Below are positions 7,744-16,571 of a DNA stretch of 64,000 bases, piece after piece. This DNA is from Thermoleophilaceae bacterium (lineage in GTDB: Bacteria > Actinomycetota > Thermoleophilia > Solirubrobacterales > JACPNS01). The notes beneath the pieces are model-generated. The model had not been told where the DNA came from and ran no database searches. It saw only the letters and a program-made list of their open reading frames with translations. The stretch is taken from positions 7,320 through 71,319 of the forward strand of contig JAEMRJ010000001.1 in NCBI GenBank assembly GCA_016463365.1, given 5' to 3'. How positions within the stretch are numbered: position 1 is the first letter of the stretch; each line of letters opens with the position of its first letter. A program made the position numbers and the translations under genes.

Positions 7744-9415
7744 TTGAGACCTCCTGCCTCGTTACGTTCTGCCGCGCGGCCAGGTGCGCGGGAGGTTCAC
7801 TTGACCCGCCACCTGAGCCGGGTTGGCCTTGACTTGATCCGCCGCCACTTGAAGCGCCGCCGGGGGAGCTACTTCCGCTCTCTCCGCCGCCCTGCGCTGG
7901 AGCAGACGCTCCGGCCGCGCGGCCCGCTGATTGCTGATTTATCCCTTGCCCGGCTGCAGCTCCAACGGCGACGCCAGCGCCTACAACCGCCGCTGGCGCA
8001 GCAGCGGCTCCAGCAGCCGCCCCGCCTCCAGCAGCTCCGCCCGAAGCGCCTCCGCTAGATGCGCCGCTTACGCCTCCAGGCGCGCCGCCCGGTTTGGGGC
8101 CTCCAGCGCCTCCGGGCGGTTTGCCACCGCCGCCTCCCCCAGGAGTACCGCCGCCGCCTGCGCCCGAGCTGCCCTTGGCTGCCGATGAGCCTCCGCCCGA
8201 GCTCTGTCCTTCGCCTTCTCCTTTGCCGCCGCCGCCAAGGCGCGAGGTAAGCGACTGGCGCATCATCTGGGATCCAGTGATCTGCGCGCCGACCGGGGTG
8301 TTTGGCCGGCCCTGAACGTCGCCCAATCCATCAAACGGCAGAAGCGAGAAGAGCACCATCGGGCTAAAAGCTGCAAGCGTCATGATCACCACGCCTGCGA
8401 TCACGCCGGTGACGTCGCCGGCCCCGCCCATCTTGGCGATCATCGTCGCGCCGAACGCAAACATCGTGACGATGAAGAACTTCGCAACGATAATCACGAA
8501 CAGGATGATTCCCATCTTTCGCGCCACGTTCTTGGCTGGTGGCCAGACCGAGGCAACGATGCCGAGCGGCAAGTAGAAGATCACGATGTAGACGAGACCC
8601 TCTCGGATGATCAGCTCGATCATCAGCAAGAAAGTCCCGATCGCCGCGATCACCGCAACGACCAGCAAAACGAACGTCGAGCCAACCGCGACTGCCGCCG
8701 TGTCGGCGCCGGGCGTCAAGAAATCGACCAGGCCTCTCGTGATTTCTTTGGTGTCGCCGCCGAACGTATTTGCCATGCCGAGGCTCAATTGATCTACGGC
8801 AGTCACAAGCGTTTGGGAGATCGGCACCGCTGCGCCGATCGCGATGAATCCAATCGGCATGAATAAAAAACTCGCTCGAAGAGTCGATCCCAGCTGGCCC
8901 GTCATCATGCCGCCGATCGCCGCTGCAACTAGCGCAAGCACCGAGAGCGCTCCGGCGAGAAGCATCATCGCCTGGTACCGCTTCTTGAACCACGCTTTGG
9001 TCGTTTGCGGCGTTGAAGACTTGACCATCAGTTCCTGAACCTTGACCATCATCGAGGCGACGCCGCCCGCGACCCATTTCGCAACCCCGTCCATCGCCTG
9101 CTCGCCAATGCCGCCAACTACCTGCTCGCCGATCGCCGCTGCGCCATTTCCGACCTGCTCGACTACTTCGCCAACGGCATCTTCTGCGCAGCCCAGCGGA
9201 TCGGTGATGCAACCGAGCCCAGCTGCCGCCTGCGCCTTGATTGTGCGCGACTTGGCGCAGACGGCCTGCGAGGGCCGACCAAAGTTCGTCTCCTTGCATC
9301 CCGCCCCGGGAATTGTTTTCGCTCGTGAATCAGCAGCCGAAGCATTCGCGTTGAACGCGAACGTCAGAGCGGTCGCCGCCAGAGCGAAGATCAGCGTCCT
9401 ACGGAGCCTGCTCAT
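7736..9415 (-). CDS. VirB6/TrbL-like polytopic channel protein
   Basis: 559 residues starting at MSRLRR: a signal peptide with cleavage near ANASAAD, an exported stretch with paired Cys, then five or six membrane helices between about residues 140 and 375, and a C-terminal region of about 180 residues that is almost only Gly, Ser, Ala, Pro and Gln. That layout (multi-spanning core plus low-complexity tail) is what actinobacterial TrbL/VirB6-type conjugation proteins show. The ATG at 9415 overlaps the VirB8-like gene by 17 bases and gives a clean signal peptide, so the longer upstream reading frame is rejected. It should form the inner-membrane part of the channel. Confidence 0.78.
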   Translation of the reverse strand: MSRLRRTLIFALAATALTFAFNANASAADSRAKTIPGAGCKETNFGRPSQAVCAKSRTIKAQAAAGLGCITDPLGCAEDAVGEVVEQVGNGAAAIGEQVVGGIGEQAMDGVAKWVAGGVASMMVKVQELMVKSSTPQTTKAWFKKRYQAMMLLAGALSVLALVAAAIGGMMTGQLGSTLRASFLFMPIGFIAIGAAVPISQTLVTAVDQLSLGMANTFGGDTKEITRGLVDFLTPGADTAAVAVGSTFVLLVVAVIAAIGTFLLMIELIIREGLVYIVIFYLPLGIVASVWPPAKNVARKMGIILFVIIVAKFFIVTMFAFGATMIAKMGGAGDVTGVIAGVVIMTLAAFSPMVLFSLLPFDGLGDVQGRPNTPVGAQITGSQMMRQSLTSRLGGGGKGEGEGQSSGGGSSAAKGSSGAGGGGTPGGGGGGKPPGGAGGPKPGGAPGGVSGASSGGASGGAAGGGAAAGAAAAPAAVVGAGVAVGAAAGQGINQQSAGRAAGASAPAQGGGESGSSSPGGASSGGGSSQGQPGSGGGSSEPPAHLAARQNVTRQEVSSV

Positions 9416-10109
9416 AAAGCTCGCCGCCTTCCATCTCTTCGTAGAAACCGGACTCAGTTGTTGTGCGCTGAGCGGCGCTGACATACGGCACCGGCGCCGG
9501 GCGCTGGGCGTAGCTTGAAACCTTCCAAGTGTTCGCATCTCGCACCAGGCCTATGCGGTCGCGCACGTAGGAGACGCGCGGCACGGCTTGCCCCTCGATG
9601 CCAGAGACGGTCATCGACCAAATCGAGACGAATGCCTTGTTGTCCGCGTAGGACTCAACAAAGAACTTCAACGGCACGACGTCGGCGATGTAGACGCCGC
9701 TCGCGTCCTTTGCCGCATACAGCGGGCTTTCGGCCTGCGCTGCCATCAGCTCTTCGAACTGCTTGGAAACCTGCGCCTTTCCCTCTGGCGCAACTTGCGC
9801 CATGACCTTCGCTCGCGCAACCTCCGCCTCATCGAGATCTGCGACGAGGAAATACTTCTCGAACGCCGTCGCCGCGGCGACCGCGCCCTCTTTGGTTTGC
9901 GCGTAGGCGGGCAGACCCGTTACCTGGGCCTGAGCCGGAGCCTTCGCCCCCGCCCGCGGGGCGGGGTTCTTTACGGCAGCAAACAGAAACAGCAGGGCAG
10001 CCAGACTGCCCACACCAATTACGGCTGGCACGAGCCACGGCTTATCTGTGTTCGCACTGGTGCGAGACCGGGAGCCAGAGCGCGTCTTGGTGTAGGCAGT
10101 CACGGCCAT
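9399..10109 (-). CDS. VirB8/TcpC-like bitopic T4SS protein
   Basis: 236 residues: basic N-terminus, one membrane helix near residues 25-46, an Ala/Pro linker, then a soluble domain of about 150 residues with the helix-rich then beta-rich pattern of NTF2-fold VirB8 proteins (FVSIWSMTVSG, TWKVSSYA strands). Position between the pilin-like and TrbL-like genes fits a VirB8-type scaffold. Sequence identity to VirB8 is not visible by eye, so the call rests on architecture and context. Confidence 0.6.
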   Translation of the reverse strand: MAVTAYTKTRSGSRSRTSANTDKPWLVPAVIGVGSLAALLFLFAAVKNPAPRAGAKAPAQAQVTGLPAYAQTKEGAVAAATAFEKYFLVADLDEAEVARAKVMAQVAPEGKAQVSKQFEELMAAQAESPLYAAKDASGVYIADVVPLKFFVESYADNKAFVSIWSMTVSGIEGQAVPRVSYVRDRIGLVRDANTWKVSSYAQRPAPVPYVSAAQRTTTESGFYEEMEGGELYEQAP

Positions 10110-10111
10110 CC

Positions 10112-10438
10112 CTACTTCACCTCAGTGCCGAGGTTGTAGAAGGACTCACCGATGGCGTTCGCGCCGCCGATGACGACTGCTCCGACGCAGGCTGCCAGCA
10201 GGATCATCTTGCCGCCTGCGGCGTGCTGCGGGTTGTGGCCCTTGCTGCCGACGATCCACATGATCACGCCGACGACGAGCGCCGTGACAACTGCATACTG
10301 GCCCCAGCGCATAGCGCCGCCGACCAGTTTCTCGATCACGCTGCCACCGGGCAACGAGTCATTTGGTTTTGCGCCAAAGGCGTCGGCCGCGAAAATGATC
10401 GTGGCCGCCTTCAGCGAAGCGAGTGATTCGATCATCAC
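10112..10438 (-). CDS. VirB2-like small membrane protein (pilin candidate)
   Basis: 108 residues with two hydrophobic helices (about 48-64 and 78-95) separated by a short basic, Gly-rich loop (SKGHNPQHAAGG), the size and topology of VirB2/TrbC pilins and of the small two-helix proteins found at this place in actinobacterial conjugation loci. An N-terminal hydrophobic segment could serve as signal. Start is GTG at 10438 or ATG at 10435; the former overlaps the upstream stop. Pilin function is inference. Confidence 0.6.
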   Translation of the reverse strand: MMIESLASLKAATIIFAADAFGAKPNDSLPGGSVIEKLVGGAMRWGQYAVVTALVVGVIMWIVGSKGHNPQHAAGGKMILLAACVGAVVIGGANAIGESFYNLGTEVK

Positions 10439-10578
10439 TAGTTCCTCTCTTTCGTTTCATTGACGGCGGCCGTCGCCGCCACGTTCGCCTCGAGGGAATC
10501 CTCGAGAACGTTTAGATGGCGCCCGCCGCGTCCGGTTGCGCTTGCTTGGTGAGCAAAATTGATTGCCAGCGCGCTCAC
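10438..10578 (-). CDS. 46-residue protein of T4SS operon
   Basis: A short frame starting with GTG that overlaps the peptidase gene stop as GTGA and whose TAG meets the start of the pilin-like gene. Sequence begins SALAINFAHQAS and ends in a charged helix. Tight coupling on both sides argues it is translated. No family recognised, no membrane segment. Confidence 0.5.
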   Translation of the reverse strand: MSALAINFAHQASATGRGGRHLNVLEDSLEANVAATAAVNETKERN

Positions 10579-12134
10579 TTGGGGACCCCCAGGAGCGCTT
10601 CTGGATCGCCTGTCATGCAGGCGATGTGCAGGTGGTTCACGCCGTTGGCCGCGCCCGAGGTTCCAAGCAGCTGACCGCCCGTGACGTTCTGGCCAACGCG
10701 CAGGGCTACGCGCGATTTCAGGTGCGTGTAGAACCACTGGTTATCTCCCGTCTGGAGCGTCACGTTGAAGCCGTCTGGGTTTCCTCTACCGCCGCTCCAC
10801 GAGCCGCCGAGCTTGGTCACGCGAGCATTGGCAACCGCATAGACCGGAACGCCCTGCTTGATTCCGATGTCCACCGCCTGATCGCTCTGCCAGTTGCCCC
10901 AGGGGCGTGACTTGTGCGCGCTCACGCCGCCGATGCTCTTGCCCTTCTCGGCGAGCGGATAGTGAAGGCCAGAAGCTCCAACGACCGACGAGCTCGCGCC
11001 GGCCGGGCAGGCCGCTGCAGCATCGGCGCTCGTGGTGTCGCTTGGCACGATGCTCTCGCTGCCATTGAGGTAGGGCATCGGGTCGGTCGGAGGCGAGTTC
11101 ACCGCGCCGCCTTTGCGGACCTCAAAGTGAAGGTGCGGCCCGGTGGAGTTACCCGTGTTGCCGACGTAGCCGATCAGCTGTGATTGAGAGACGACTGAAC
11201 CATTCTTGATGCCGGTAGCAAAACGCTGCTGATGCGCGTAACAAGTCGTAAGCGCGTTTGAGTGCTTTATGCAGATGTAGTTGCCGTATCCGCCCATCGG
11301 GCCGGCCCAGATGACGCGGCCAGCGAGCGCAGCGACGATCGGCGTTCCAGCTGGCGGCGCGATGTCTACGCCGGCATGGAGCCGTCCCCATCGCTGGCCA
11401 AAAGGCGAAGTGATCGGCCCGCTTGTCGGGCGGCGGAACTTCACGCCGTTGACCGGAGCCGATTGACTCACCTGCGCGGCCGTCACCGTTCTCGTTGCGA
11501 CGGTTCTGCTTGCAACCGTCGTGGTCTGCGCGTTTAGCCGCTGCGAGCCGCCACTGCCCTGGATCGGCGCCTTGGAGAGCTTGACCATCCGGGCGTTGCC
11601 CCACTCGTTCGACTTCTTCTCGTCGGCGTCGCCCCAGATGTAAAAGTCGATTCTGTAGGTGCCATCACTTCCGTCAAAATCGCCGCCCGTATCTGCGACC
11701 ACGAACGGGCCGCGCCAGTTGTACGGATTCGGCCAGAGGTAAACCAATGCGCCGTACTTATTCAGCTGCGGGTTGGACGCAATCAGGTACTTCCTGAGCT
11801 GCCCCTTCTTGACGCGAATGCCCGATGCCGTCGAATCACAGCGGTTGCCGGTGTCGCAGTTGATCCCTCCCGCCGCAGGCGCATACGCCGTTGAGCGGTA
11901 CTCGTTCTCAACGACCGTTGTCCCGCCATAGACGTGGCGGCGCGCGCGCTCGATCTCTTCCCTTGAAACGCCCGTGCCCAGCACCCCGCCGAGCGATCCC
12001 GGCGCGTCCGAGGTAGCGGTGAGGTCGCCGTCAGGCGAGCACGTCGCCTGCGCCTGGGCGATGATGATTGCCAGTCCCATAAGCACGAGCAAAGGGACAA
12101 GGACAAGGCCTCCGATCAGCATGGACTTGTTCAC
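10575..12134 (-). CDS. Exported peptidoglycan hydrolase with 3D-like and two M23 domains
   Basis: An N-terminal membrane anchor (residues 5-28) is followed by a segment with the features of a 3D/double-psi beta-barrel domain (residues about 95-180: STAYAP, paired Cys, VVADTGGDF, RIDFYIWG). A first M23 metallopeptidase domain follows with its HAGVDI and HLHFEV zinc motifs, then a second, degenerate M23 domain (AVDIGI, YTHL, NHLHIA) at the C-terminus. The first M23 keeps the zinc ligands; the second lacks the first His of HxxxD. This is the VirB1-like activity that opens the cell wall for the transfer channel. Starts by ATGA overlap with the preceding unknown. Confidence 0.85.
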   Translation of the reverse strand: MNKSMLIGGLVLVPLLVLMGLAIIIAQAQATCSPDGDLTATSDAPGSLGGVLGTGVSREEIERARRHVYGGTTVVENEYRSTAYAPAAGGINCDTGNRCDSTASGIRVKKGQLRKYLIASNPQLNKYGALVYLWPNPYNWRGPFVVADTGGDFDGSDGTYRIDFYIWGDADEKKSNEWGNARMVKLSKAPIQGSGGSQRLNAQTTTVASRTVATRTVTAAQVSQSAPVNGVKFRRPTSGPITSPFGQRWGRLHAGVDIAPPAGTPIVAALAGRVIWAGPMGGYGNYICIKHSNALTTCYAHQQRFATGIKNGSVVSQSQLIGYVGNTGNSTGPHLHFEVRKGGAVNSPPTDPMPYLNGSESIVPSDTTSADAAAACPAGASSSVVGASGLHYPLAEKGKSIGGVSAHKSRPWGNWQSDQAVDIGIKQGVPVYAVANARVTKLGGSWSGGRGNPDGFNVTLQTGDNQWFYTHLKSRVALRVGQNVTGGQLLGTSGAANGVNHLHIACMTGDPEALLGVPK

Positions 12135-12547
12135 GCCTTGCTCTCTGCGCGAGCGCTCGCAAATTCGGCGACCTGCCAGCCACTATCTCCAAGCACGAGG
12201 CCTACGCCGATGCGAATGTAGGTGCGGCCAGCTCGTCCGAGCACGATCCCGATGCGGACGACCTCACTGTCGGTCGAGCCCAGCACCAGCGTCCTCAAAA
12301 TGCCGTTGCCCTCGCTCGTCTGATCGAGATGGGCGTGGAATCCTTCGAGCCGCGCCGTGATCTCCAGCGAGCCGTTCGTGCTGGCTGATTCGATCAGGCG
12401 CGCGACCTCGTCGTTGCCTTCGTCGATCGCGACGACCACCCTCCGCACGAGCATCCGCGCAGCACGGACGGCCGAGACGCAGATCACTCGAAATTCCCGA
12501 TCCATCGGTTGCGTGTCCTGGCCCAGCGACGTCGTCGGACCGCGCAT
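12131..12547 (-). CDS. Unknown 138-residue protein
   Basis: Soluble beta-rich protein with no signal peptide: Arg-rich helices in the first third, then alternating strands (RIGIVLGRAGRTYIRIGV). The ATG overlaps the stop of the sigma/anti-sigma-like gene (TGATG). Position between a sigma/anti-sigma protein and the structural T4SS genes makes a regulatory role possible, but no motif supports one. Confidence 0.65.
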   Translation of the reverse strand: MRGPTTSLGQDTQPMDREFRVICVSAVRAARMLVRRVVVAIDEGNDEVARLIESASTNGSLEITARLEGFHAHLDQTSEGNGILRTLVLGSTDSEVVRIGIVLGRAGRTYIRIGVGLVLGDSGWQVAEFASARAESKA

Positions 12548-14658
12548 CAGCCGCGCTCCTCAGGAAGAAACTCGGAGGATCCATCATCGACGCCCGATGA
12601 ACCGCTTGAACTCGGCGCTGGCTCGGGGTTGCTCGGCGCAGCTGCCGGAACGTAGGTCGTCGTCGGCTGCGGGGCCGGCTGGGCCCCCTTGGCCTGCTTC
12701 TTGTGGTGCTTCTTGCGCTTGTGCTTCTTGGGCTTGGGCTTCGCAGCGGCGGGCGCGCTCGGCGCGGCGGCCACCTGCGGGTCGCCTCCGCCCCCACCGT
12801 CGAACGTGATGCCGACCAGGAGCAGCAGCGCGGCCACGGCCGCGATCAGGACGCCGGCAATCTTCTTGCGCGAGTCCTTCTGCTCGTCGCGCTCCACGTA
12901 GTCGAAGTCGTCGTCTTCGTCGGCGTCGACCCAGCGGGCGATATCGCGCTCCTCACTTGCAGGAGCGGACTTTGTCAGGTACGTCGCGGCGCCCGCAGCC
13001 GGAGCTACTTCAAGCACGCTCATCGGCGCGCCCTGCTTCTCCGGCTCCTCTTCAACGACGATTGGCGGCGGGACACTGCCGATGAGCTCGGCGTCATCCT
13101 CTGTGGCGAGATCCAGCACCAGGGCAACCGGCACAGCGCGCTCGGCGAAGTCGATTGCCTGAGCGCGCTCGGAAATGCTCAGTTCGGATTCCGAATCCGC
13201 CTCGGCGGGGGAATCAGTCTCCTGCTCGGCCACCACGACTTCGGGATCTGCGGAGGCGACCGGGATCTGTTCGACTTCGGCCGCCTGAGCAAGCTCAGGC
13301 TCTTCGGCAGTCGGCCGCTCTTCCTCGAGAGCCACCTCGCCAGCCCAATCAAAGACTTCCCCGGCGGCCGGCGCACTTTCGTCCAGCTCGTCGTTTCGGA
13401 TCAGCGCCGGCACGACGATCGTCGGGTCGATCACGTCTTCCAGAATCGCCATTGACGCATAGAGATCGAGGTCGTCGCCGTCCTCGTCGTTGTCGTCGAG
13501 CATCTCCTCCTCCTCGATCGCCGCGAGGTCGATCGGGGGAGCTGGGCCGGGGTCGACGAACCCCAGCGACGTGCTCACAGGCGCGGGCGCCTCCGTCGCG
13601 ACAGGCTCCGGCGCGCCGACAGTTGCGACGGCCGCAGGGGCGGCCTCAAGCTCGGCCGCTTCTTCGGACGCAAGGATCGCCGCAGCTGACACGCTCTCGA
13701 CCTCCTCGAGTTGCGCGTCGTCGAGTAGAAACTCCTCGCCCGGCCAATCTGCAGCCTCGGCCTCAGCGGTTACAAGCTCTCGCAGTTCGCGCTCGCGCGC
13801 AACGTCAAAGTTTTCCTCCGGCGCGAAGGCGGGCTGCGCCTCGATCACCTCGGTTACGGGTTCACTTGCCGCCGCAGCTTCGGGGGGGTATTCGACCTCG
13901 GCGCCGGTGTGGCGCTCAAAGTCAGCTGCGACGGCAAGCCCGAGCGAGCGGCCACGCATGATCTCGGCCGACTGCTCGGCCGTGAGGTCACGCGGGGGAA
14001 TAACCGCCGCCATAAGAGTCAACGCGCGTGAGAGATGCGTGCGTACAGACGCGCACGCATCACACGAGTCTTCATGCGCCATAAAACGCTCGACGTCTGC
14101 GCTGATCTTCTTGTCCTTGTCTCCGTAGAGGCCAAAGATGATTCGCGGAAGCACCGCGTCTGTCTCGCCGCAGCCGGTCAGCGCGCTCGCGTAGTAACCA
14201 CGCACCAGAACGCCGGCGGCGGCCTTTGCCGCGCTCCGGGCTTTGTTGATCGTCACATCCGAGTCAGCAGCGATCTCGGCCCAGCGAAGTCCGTAGACAG
14301 CGCGCATCACGAGCGCGCGGTCGCCGATCCGGTCTTTGCTGAAGTGCATCGCGCGAGCGAAGATCTCCAGCTCGGTGCCGGTGTAGTAGTCCTCAAGGCC
14401 GACCTCACGGACCGGCACAACGCCATCCTCAAGATCCTCACGCTTGTATCCGATCGCGCTCAGCGCTTCGAGCGCGGGAAGCAGCGTCTCCTTGTCGCCG
14501 TCGCCCAAGACGTCGTCGCCTGCTCTTGCGAGCAGCTGGAAGAGGTCGATCGTTCGACGGCGATCGTCAGTGCCGTACTTCTCAAAGAGTTCCAGTTCGC
14601 CGGCCAAGGAGAAGCGCTGCATGGCCGTGACGTGCTTGAAGATGATTTGACCGCTCAT
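12547..14658 (-). CDS. Membrane sigma/anti-sigma-like fusion with GSSEFLPEER tail
   Basis: 703 residues in four parts. Residues 30-160 look like a divergent ECF-type sigma region 4 (RALVMRAVYGLRWAEIA with a following helix rich in Lys/Arg). At 195-202 is H-x3-C-x2-C (HEDSCDAC), the zinc-finger signature of anti-sigma domains. Residues about 220-590 are acidic, Ala/Glu/Pro-rich and low-complexity. One membrane helix lies at about 599-619, then a Lys/His-rich segment and the terminal GSSEFLPEERG. The N-terminus should be cytoplasmic and the tail outside. Region 2 of sigma is not recognisable, so DNA-binding by this protein alone is uncertain. It heads the T4SS operon directly behind P2, the usual autoregulatory position. 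The second fusion at 24.9 kb has the same order and tail. Confidence 0.7.
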   Translation of the reverse strand: MSGQIIFKHVTAMQRFSLAGELELFEKYGTDDRRRTIDLFQLLARAGDDVLGDGDKETLLPALEALSAIGYKREDLEDGVVPVREVGLEDYYTGTELEIFARAMHFSKDRIGDRALVMRAVYGLRWAEIAADSDVTINKARSAAKAAAGVLVRGYYASALTGCGETDAVLPRIIFGLYGDKDKKISADVERFMAHEDSCDACASVRTHLSRALTLMAAVIPPRDLTAEQSAEIMRGRSLGLAVAADFERHTGAEVEYPPEAAAASEPVTEVIEAQPAFAPEENFDVARERELRELVTAEAEAADWPGEEFLLDDAQLEEVESVSAAAILASEEAAELEAAPAAVATVGAPEPVATEAPAPVSTSLGFVDPGPAPPIDLAAIEEEEMLDDNDEDGDDLDLYASMAILEDVIDPTIVVPALIRNDELDESAPAAGEVFDWAGEVALEEERPTAEEPELAQAAEVEQIPVASADPEVVVAEQETDSPAEADSESELSISERAQAIDFAERAVPVALVLDLATEDDAELIGSVPPPIVVEEEPEKQGAPMSVLEVAPAAGAATYLTKSAPASEERDIARWVDADEDDDFDYVERDEQKDSRKKIAGVLIAAVAALLLLVGITFDGGGGGDPQVAAAPSAPAAAKPKPKKHKRKKHHKKQAKGAQPAPQPTTTYVPAAAPSNPEPAPSSSGSSGVDDGSSEFLPEERG

Positions 14659-14710
14659 ACCCCCTAGGCGGGATAAATCGAGCCTCCTGTCATCGAGTTC
14701 GTGAAAAAAC
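14659..14710 (-). promoter_or_regulatory. Promoter element P2 (GATGACAG-N13-TCCC type)
   Basis: On the minus strand: A/T tract, GATGACAG (14694-14687), 13 bases, TCCC (14673-14670), then GCCTAG in place of the usual CTTAC, 11 bases from TCCC to the ATG of the sigma/anti-sigma-like gene. It is the most divergent copy in the downstream box. A GGGGG run just before the ATG might serve as a ribosome site or simply be the transcript start. Confidence 0.72.
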
Positions 14711-14760
14711 TTTTTCGCCCAACTCGATGACAGCTACCCCCTGGCCTCCCACTTACCTAG
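14711..14760 (+). promoter_or_regulatory. Promoter element P3 (divergent from P2)
   Basis: GATGACAG (14726-14733), 13 bases, TCCC (14747-14750), then ACTTACC; the ATG of the zinc-finger gene follows at 14770. P2 and P3 share one central A/T tract and form an inverted repeat (GATGACAG, AACTC and the A5/T5 core mirror each other), so two divergent promoters face away from one control region. Confidence 0.72.
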
Positions 14761-14769
14761 TGAAGGCCA

Positions 14770-15141
14770 ATGAACACACCGACGATCAGCAAGCACCGGA
14801 GTCCTGTCAACTGCTCCAAGCCCGGCTGCTCGACGCCGTCCAACGGCATCGGGCCATTCAACTACTGCCGCACTCATTACCGCAGCTATATGGAATGGCT
14901 CGCCTGCCGTACCCGGCTCCAGGCGCACATCGAGGTCTGCATCAAGCAGATCGACCAAAGCGCCGCCCTGCCGCAGGAGGACGTCGACGCCTTCGCTGAA
15001 GTCGGTGTGCCGTTGGCCCTCGTACAGCACGAGCGCGAGCAAGTCCTTATCGGAGCAGTGATGGACCAGATCGGCCACCACGCAACCCGCTCGGTCTTTC
15101 GCCCGCGCCCGAACTCAATCCCTAAGGAGAACGAGACATGA
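14770..15141 (+). CDS. Small zinc-finger protein preceding ssb
   Basis: 123 residues. Residues 18-40 contain C-x4-C-x12-C-x2-H (CSKPGC then YCRTH), a plausible single zinc-binding site as in small plasmid and phage DNA-binding proteins; the rest is helical and acidic. It is the first gene behind P3 and overlaps ssb by ATGA, so it is probably co-expressed with SSB. No ribosome site is evident within the short leader, in keeping with a near-leaderless start. Function unknown. Confidence 0.7.
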   Translation: MNTPTISKHRSPVNCSKPGCSTPSNGIGPFNYCRTHYRSYMEWLACRTRLQAHIEVCIKQIDQSAALPQEDVDAFAEVGVPLALVQHEREQVLIGAVMDQIGHHATRSVFRPRPNSIPKENET

Positions 15142-15518
15142 ATCACGTCTCAATCAGCGGCAACCTCACGGCCGACCCTGTGAAGAAGCCGACGAAGTCC
15201 GACAAGTTGATGGCGACCGCAAGCATCGCCATCAATCACCCAAAGAGCGGCGAAGTCGAGTACTTCGACATCACCGCCTTCGACAAGACGGCCGAGATTC
15301 TTCTCGACCGCGGAGAGATCGGCCGCCCGGTCGCGATCTCCGGTCGCCTGCGCTACCGCGCATGGGAGGACGAGGGCAAAAAGCGCTCGGCCGTCGACAT
15401 CGTCGCCAACCAGGTGTTTATCGCCGAGAAGCGCCCCCGCAAGCAGGACGCCAGCGAAACCCGCGACCAGTCCGAGGCAGAGGCCTCACAGGAAGAGAAG
15501 GTGGCCGTCGAGTTCTAG
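15138..15518 (+). CDS. ssb: Single-stranded DNA-binding protein
   Basis: 126 residues with the SSB OB-fold pattern: NHVSISGNLTADP at the N-terminus, the EYFDITAFDKTAE strand, GRPVAISGRLRYR, and a VDIVANQVFI strand, followed by an acidic tail. The terminal residues are KVAVEF, not the DDxPF tip that recruits host repair proteins, though a terminal Phe is kept. Plasmid SSBs coat transferred single strands during conjugation and suppress SOS; linkage to P3 supports expression with transfer genes. Confidence 0.9.
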   Translation: MNHVSISGNLTADPVKKPTKSDKLMATASIAINHPKSGEVEYFDITAFDKTAEILLDRGEIGRPVAISGRLRYRAWEDEGKKRSAVDIVANQVFIAEKRPRKQDASETRDQSEAEASQEEKVAVEF

Positions 15519-15588
15519 TCGACGCCTCAGCCCCCCGGCCGCCGCCAGCTCTTTCGGGCTGGCTGGCGGTTCGGTGGTGGTTGTGGTT

Positions 15589-15610
15589 GGTACGGCGCTT
15601 GCGCGCCGCG
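15589..15610 (+). repeat. GC hairpin element in leader of sigma gene (copy 1)
   Basis: GGTACGGCGC-TT-GCGCGCCGCG lies in the 132-base gap between ssb and the next gene. An almost identical 22-base element stands at 22258, and both are followed by a CGGCGATG segment and a GAGGAACCA ribosome site before an ATG. It could be a structured leader or terminator; a larger stem (GCCGCCAGC with GGCTGGCGG) precedes it. Confidence 0.45.
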
Positions 15611-15650
15611 GCGATGGCCTCAAACAGCCCAACTCTCACGAGGAACCAAG

Positions 15651-16571
15651 ATGCAACAGCAACCGACATCAACTTCCGAGACAGACCGCGACTACCTGGC
15701 CCGCGTCGTATCCAAGCCTCCCCTGCCCGCGCCGGTCGAGAAACGCCTCTTCGCGCAGCTCGCCAAGGGCGATGCCGCCGCCCGTGAAGCGCTCGTGCTG
15801 CACAACACGCGGCTCATCACGAGGGCGATCGTCGCGATCCCGAACGAGCAGCGCCAGCATCAGCTCGGCCCGATCACGCCCGGAGGCCTCGAATACACCG
15901 ACCTCTTCAACCAGGGCTACGTCGCTCTGACCAACGCGATCAACATGTTCAACCCCGCGCGCGGCGTCCCCTTTGACGTCTACGCCGGCACCGCGATCAA
16001 GAACGAACTCAGCAAGGCGCTGAACAATCTTGAAGATCAGGTCCGGCTACCGGCGCAGGCCGCGCAGCTCGAGCGCCAGATCTTCCGCATCGAAGACAGG
16101 CGCAAGCTGCGAGGCGTCACGACGCCGCTCTCAGATGAGCAGCTTTCCGAGATGACGGGCGCAACGCTCTCAATGGTCAAGAACGTTCGCACCGCGCCCC
16201 GAGTCGTCACGAGCCTGCAGACCCCGACCGAAACCGGCACCGAACTCGGAACGCTGCTCGCCGACACGACGCCCGACGAGCAGCTGGCAGATGAGGACAC
16301 GTCAATCCTCGACCACTTCACCCCCGAGCGCGTGAACACGTTGCTCGATTCCATCAAACCCAAGTACGCGGACCCAATCCGCAAGCACTACCTCGAAGGC
16401 AAGTCACTCGAGACGACCGCGCAAGAGACGGGCGTCTCCGCAACAACCACCGCAAAAAACATCCGTCACGGCATCGGGCAGCTTCGCCGAGTCGCAAAGA
16501 CGCAGATCAACGAACACCAGGCATCGACCGCGCTGCAGGCCGTCGCCTCTAAAGGAGCAGCATCGCTATGA
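15651..16571 (+). CDS. Sigma-70 family factor with regions 2, 3 and 4
   Basis: 306 residues. Region 2 is at about 80-130 (YTDLFNQGYVALTNAI, then FNPARGVPFDVYA), region 3 follows, and region 4 with its helix-turn-helix is at about 240-285 (YADPIRKHYLEGKSLETTA). It has the order and size of an alternative group 3 sigma factor, but the polar residues of region 2.4 are unlike the housekeeping set, implying a different promoter. The start follows a GAGGAACCA ribosome site. It overlaps the next gene by four bases. It may recognise plasmid promoters; the element is not shown by sequence alone. Confidence 0.82.
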   Translation: MQQQPTSTSETDRDYLARVVSKPPLPAPVEKRLFAQLAKGDAAAREALVLHNTRLITRAIVAIPNEQRQHQLGPITPGGLEYTDLFNQGYVALTNAINMFNPARGVPFDVYAGTAIKNELSKALNNLEDQVRLPAQAAQLERQIFRIEDRRKLRGVTTPLSDEQLSEMTGATLSMVKNVRTAPRVVTSLQTPTETGTELGTLLADTTPDEQLADEDTSILDHFTPERVNTLLDSIKPKYADPIRKHYLEGKSLETTAQETGVSATTTAKNIRHGIGQLRRVAKTQINEHQASTALQAVASKGAASL

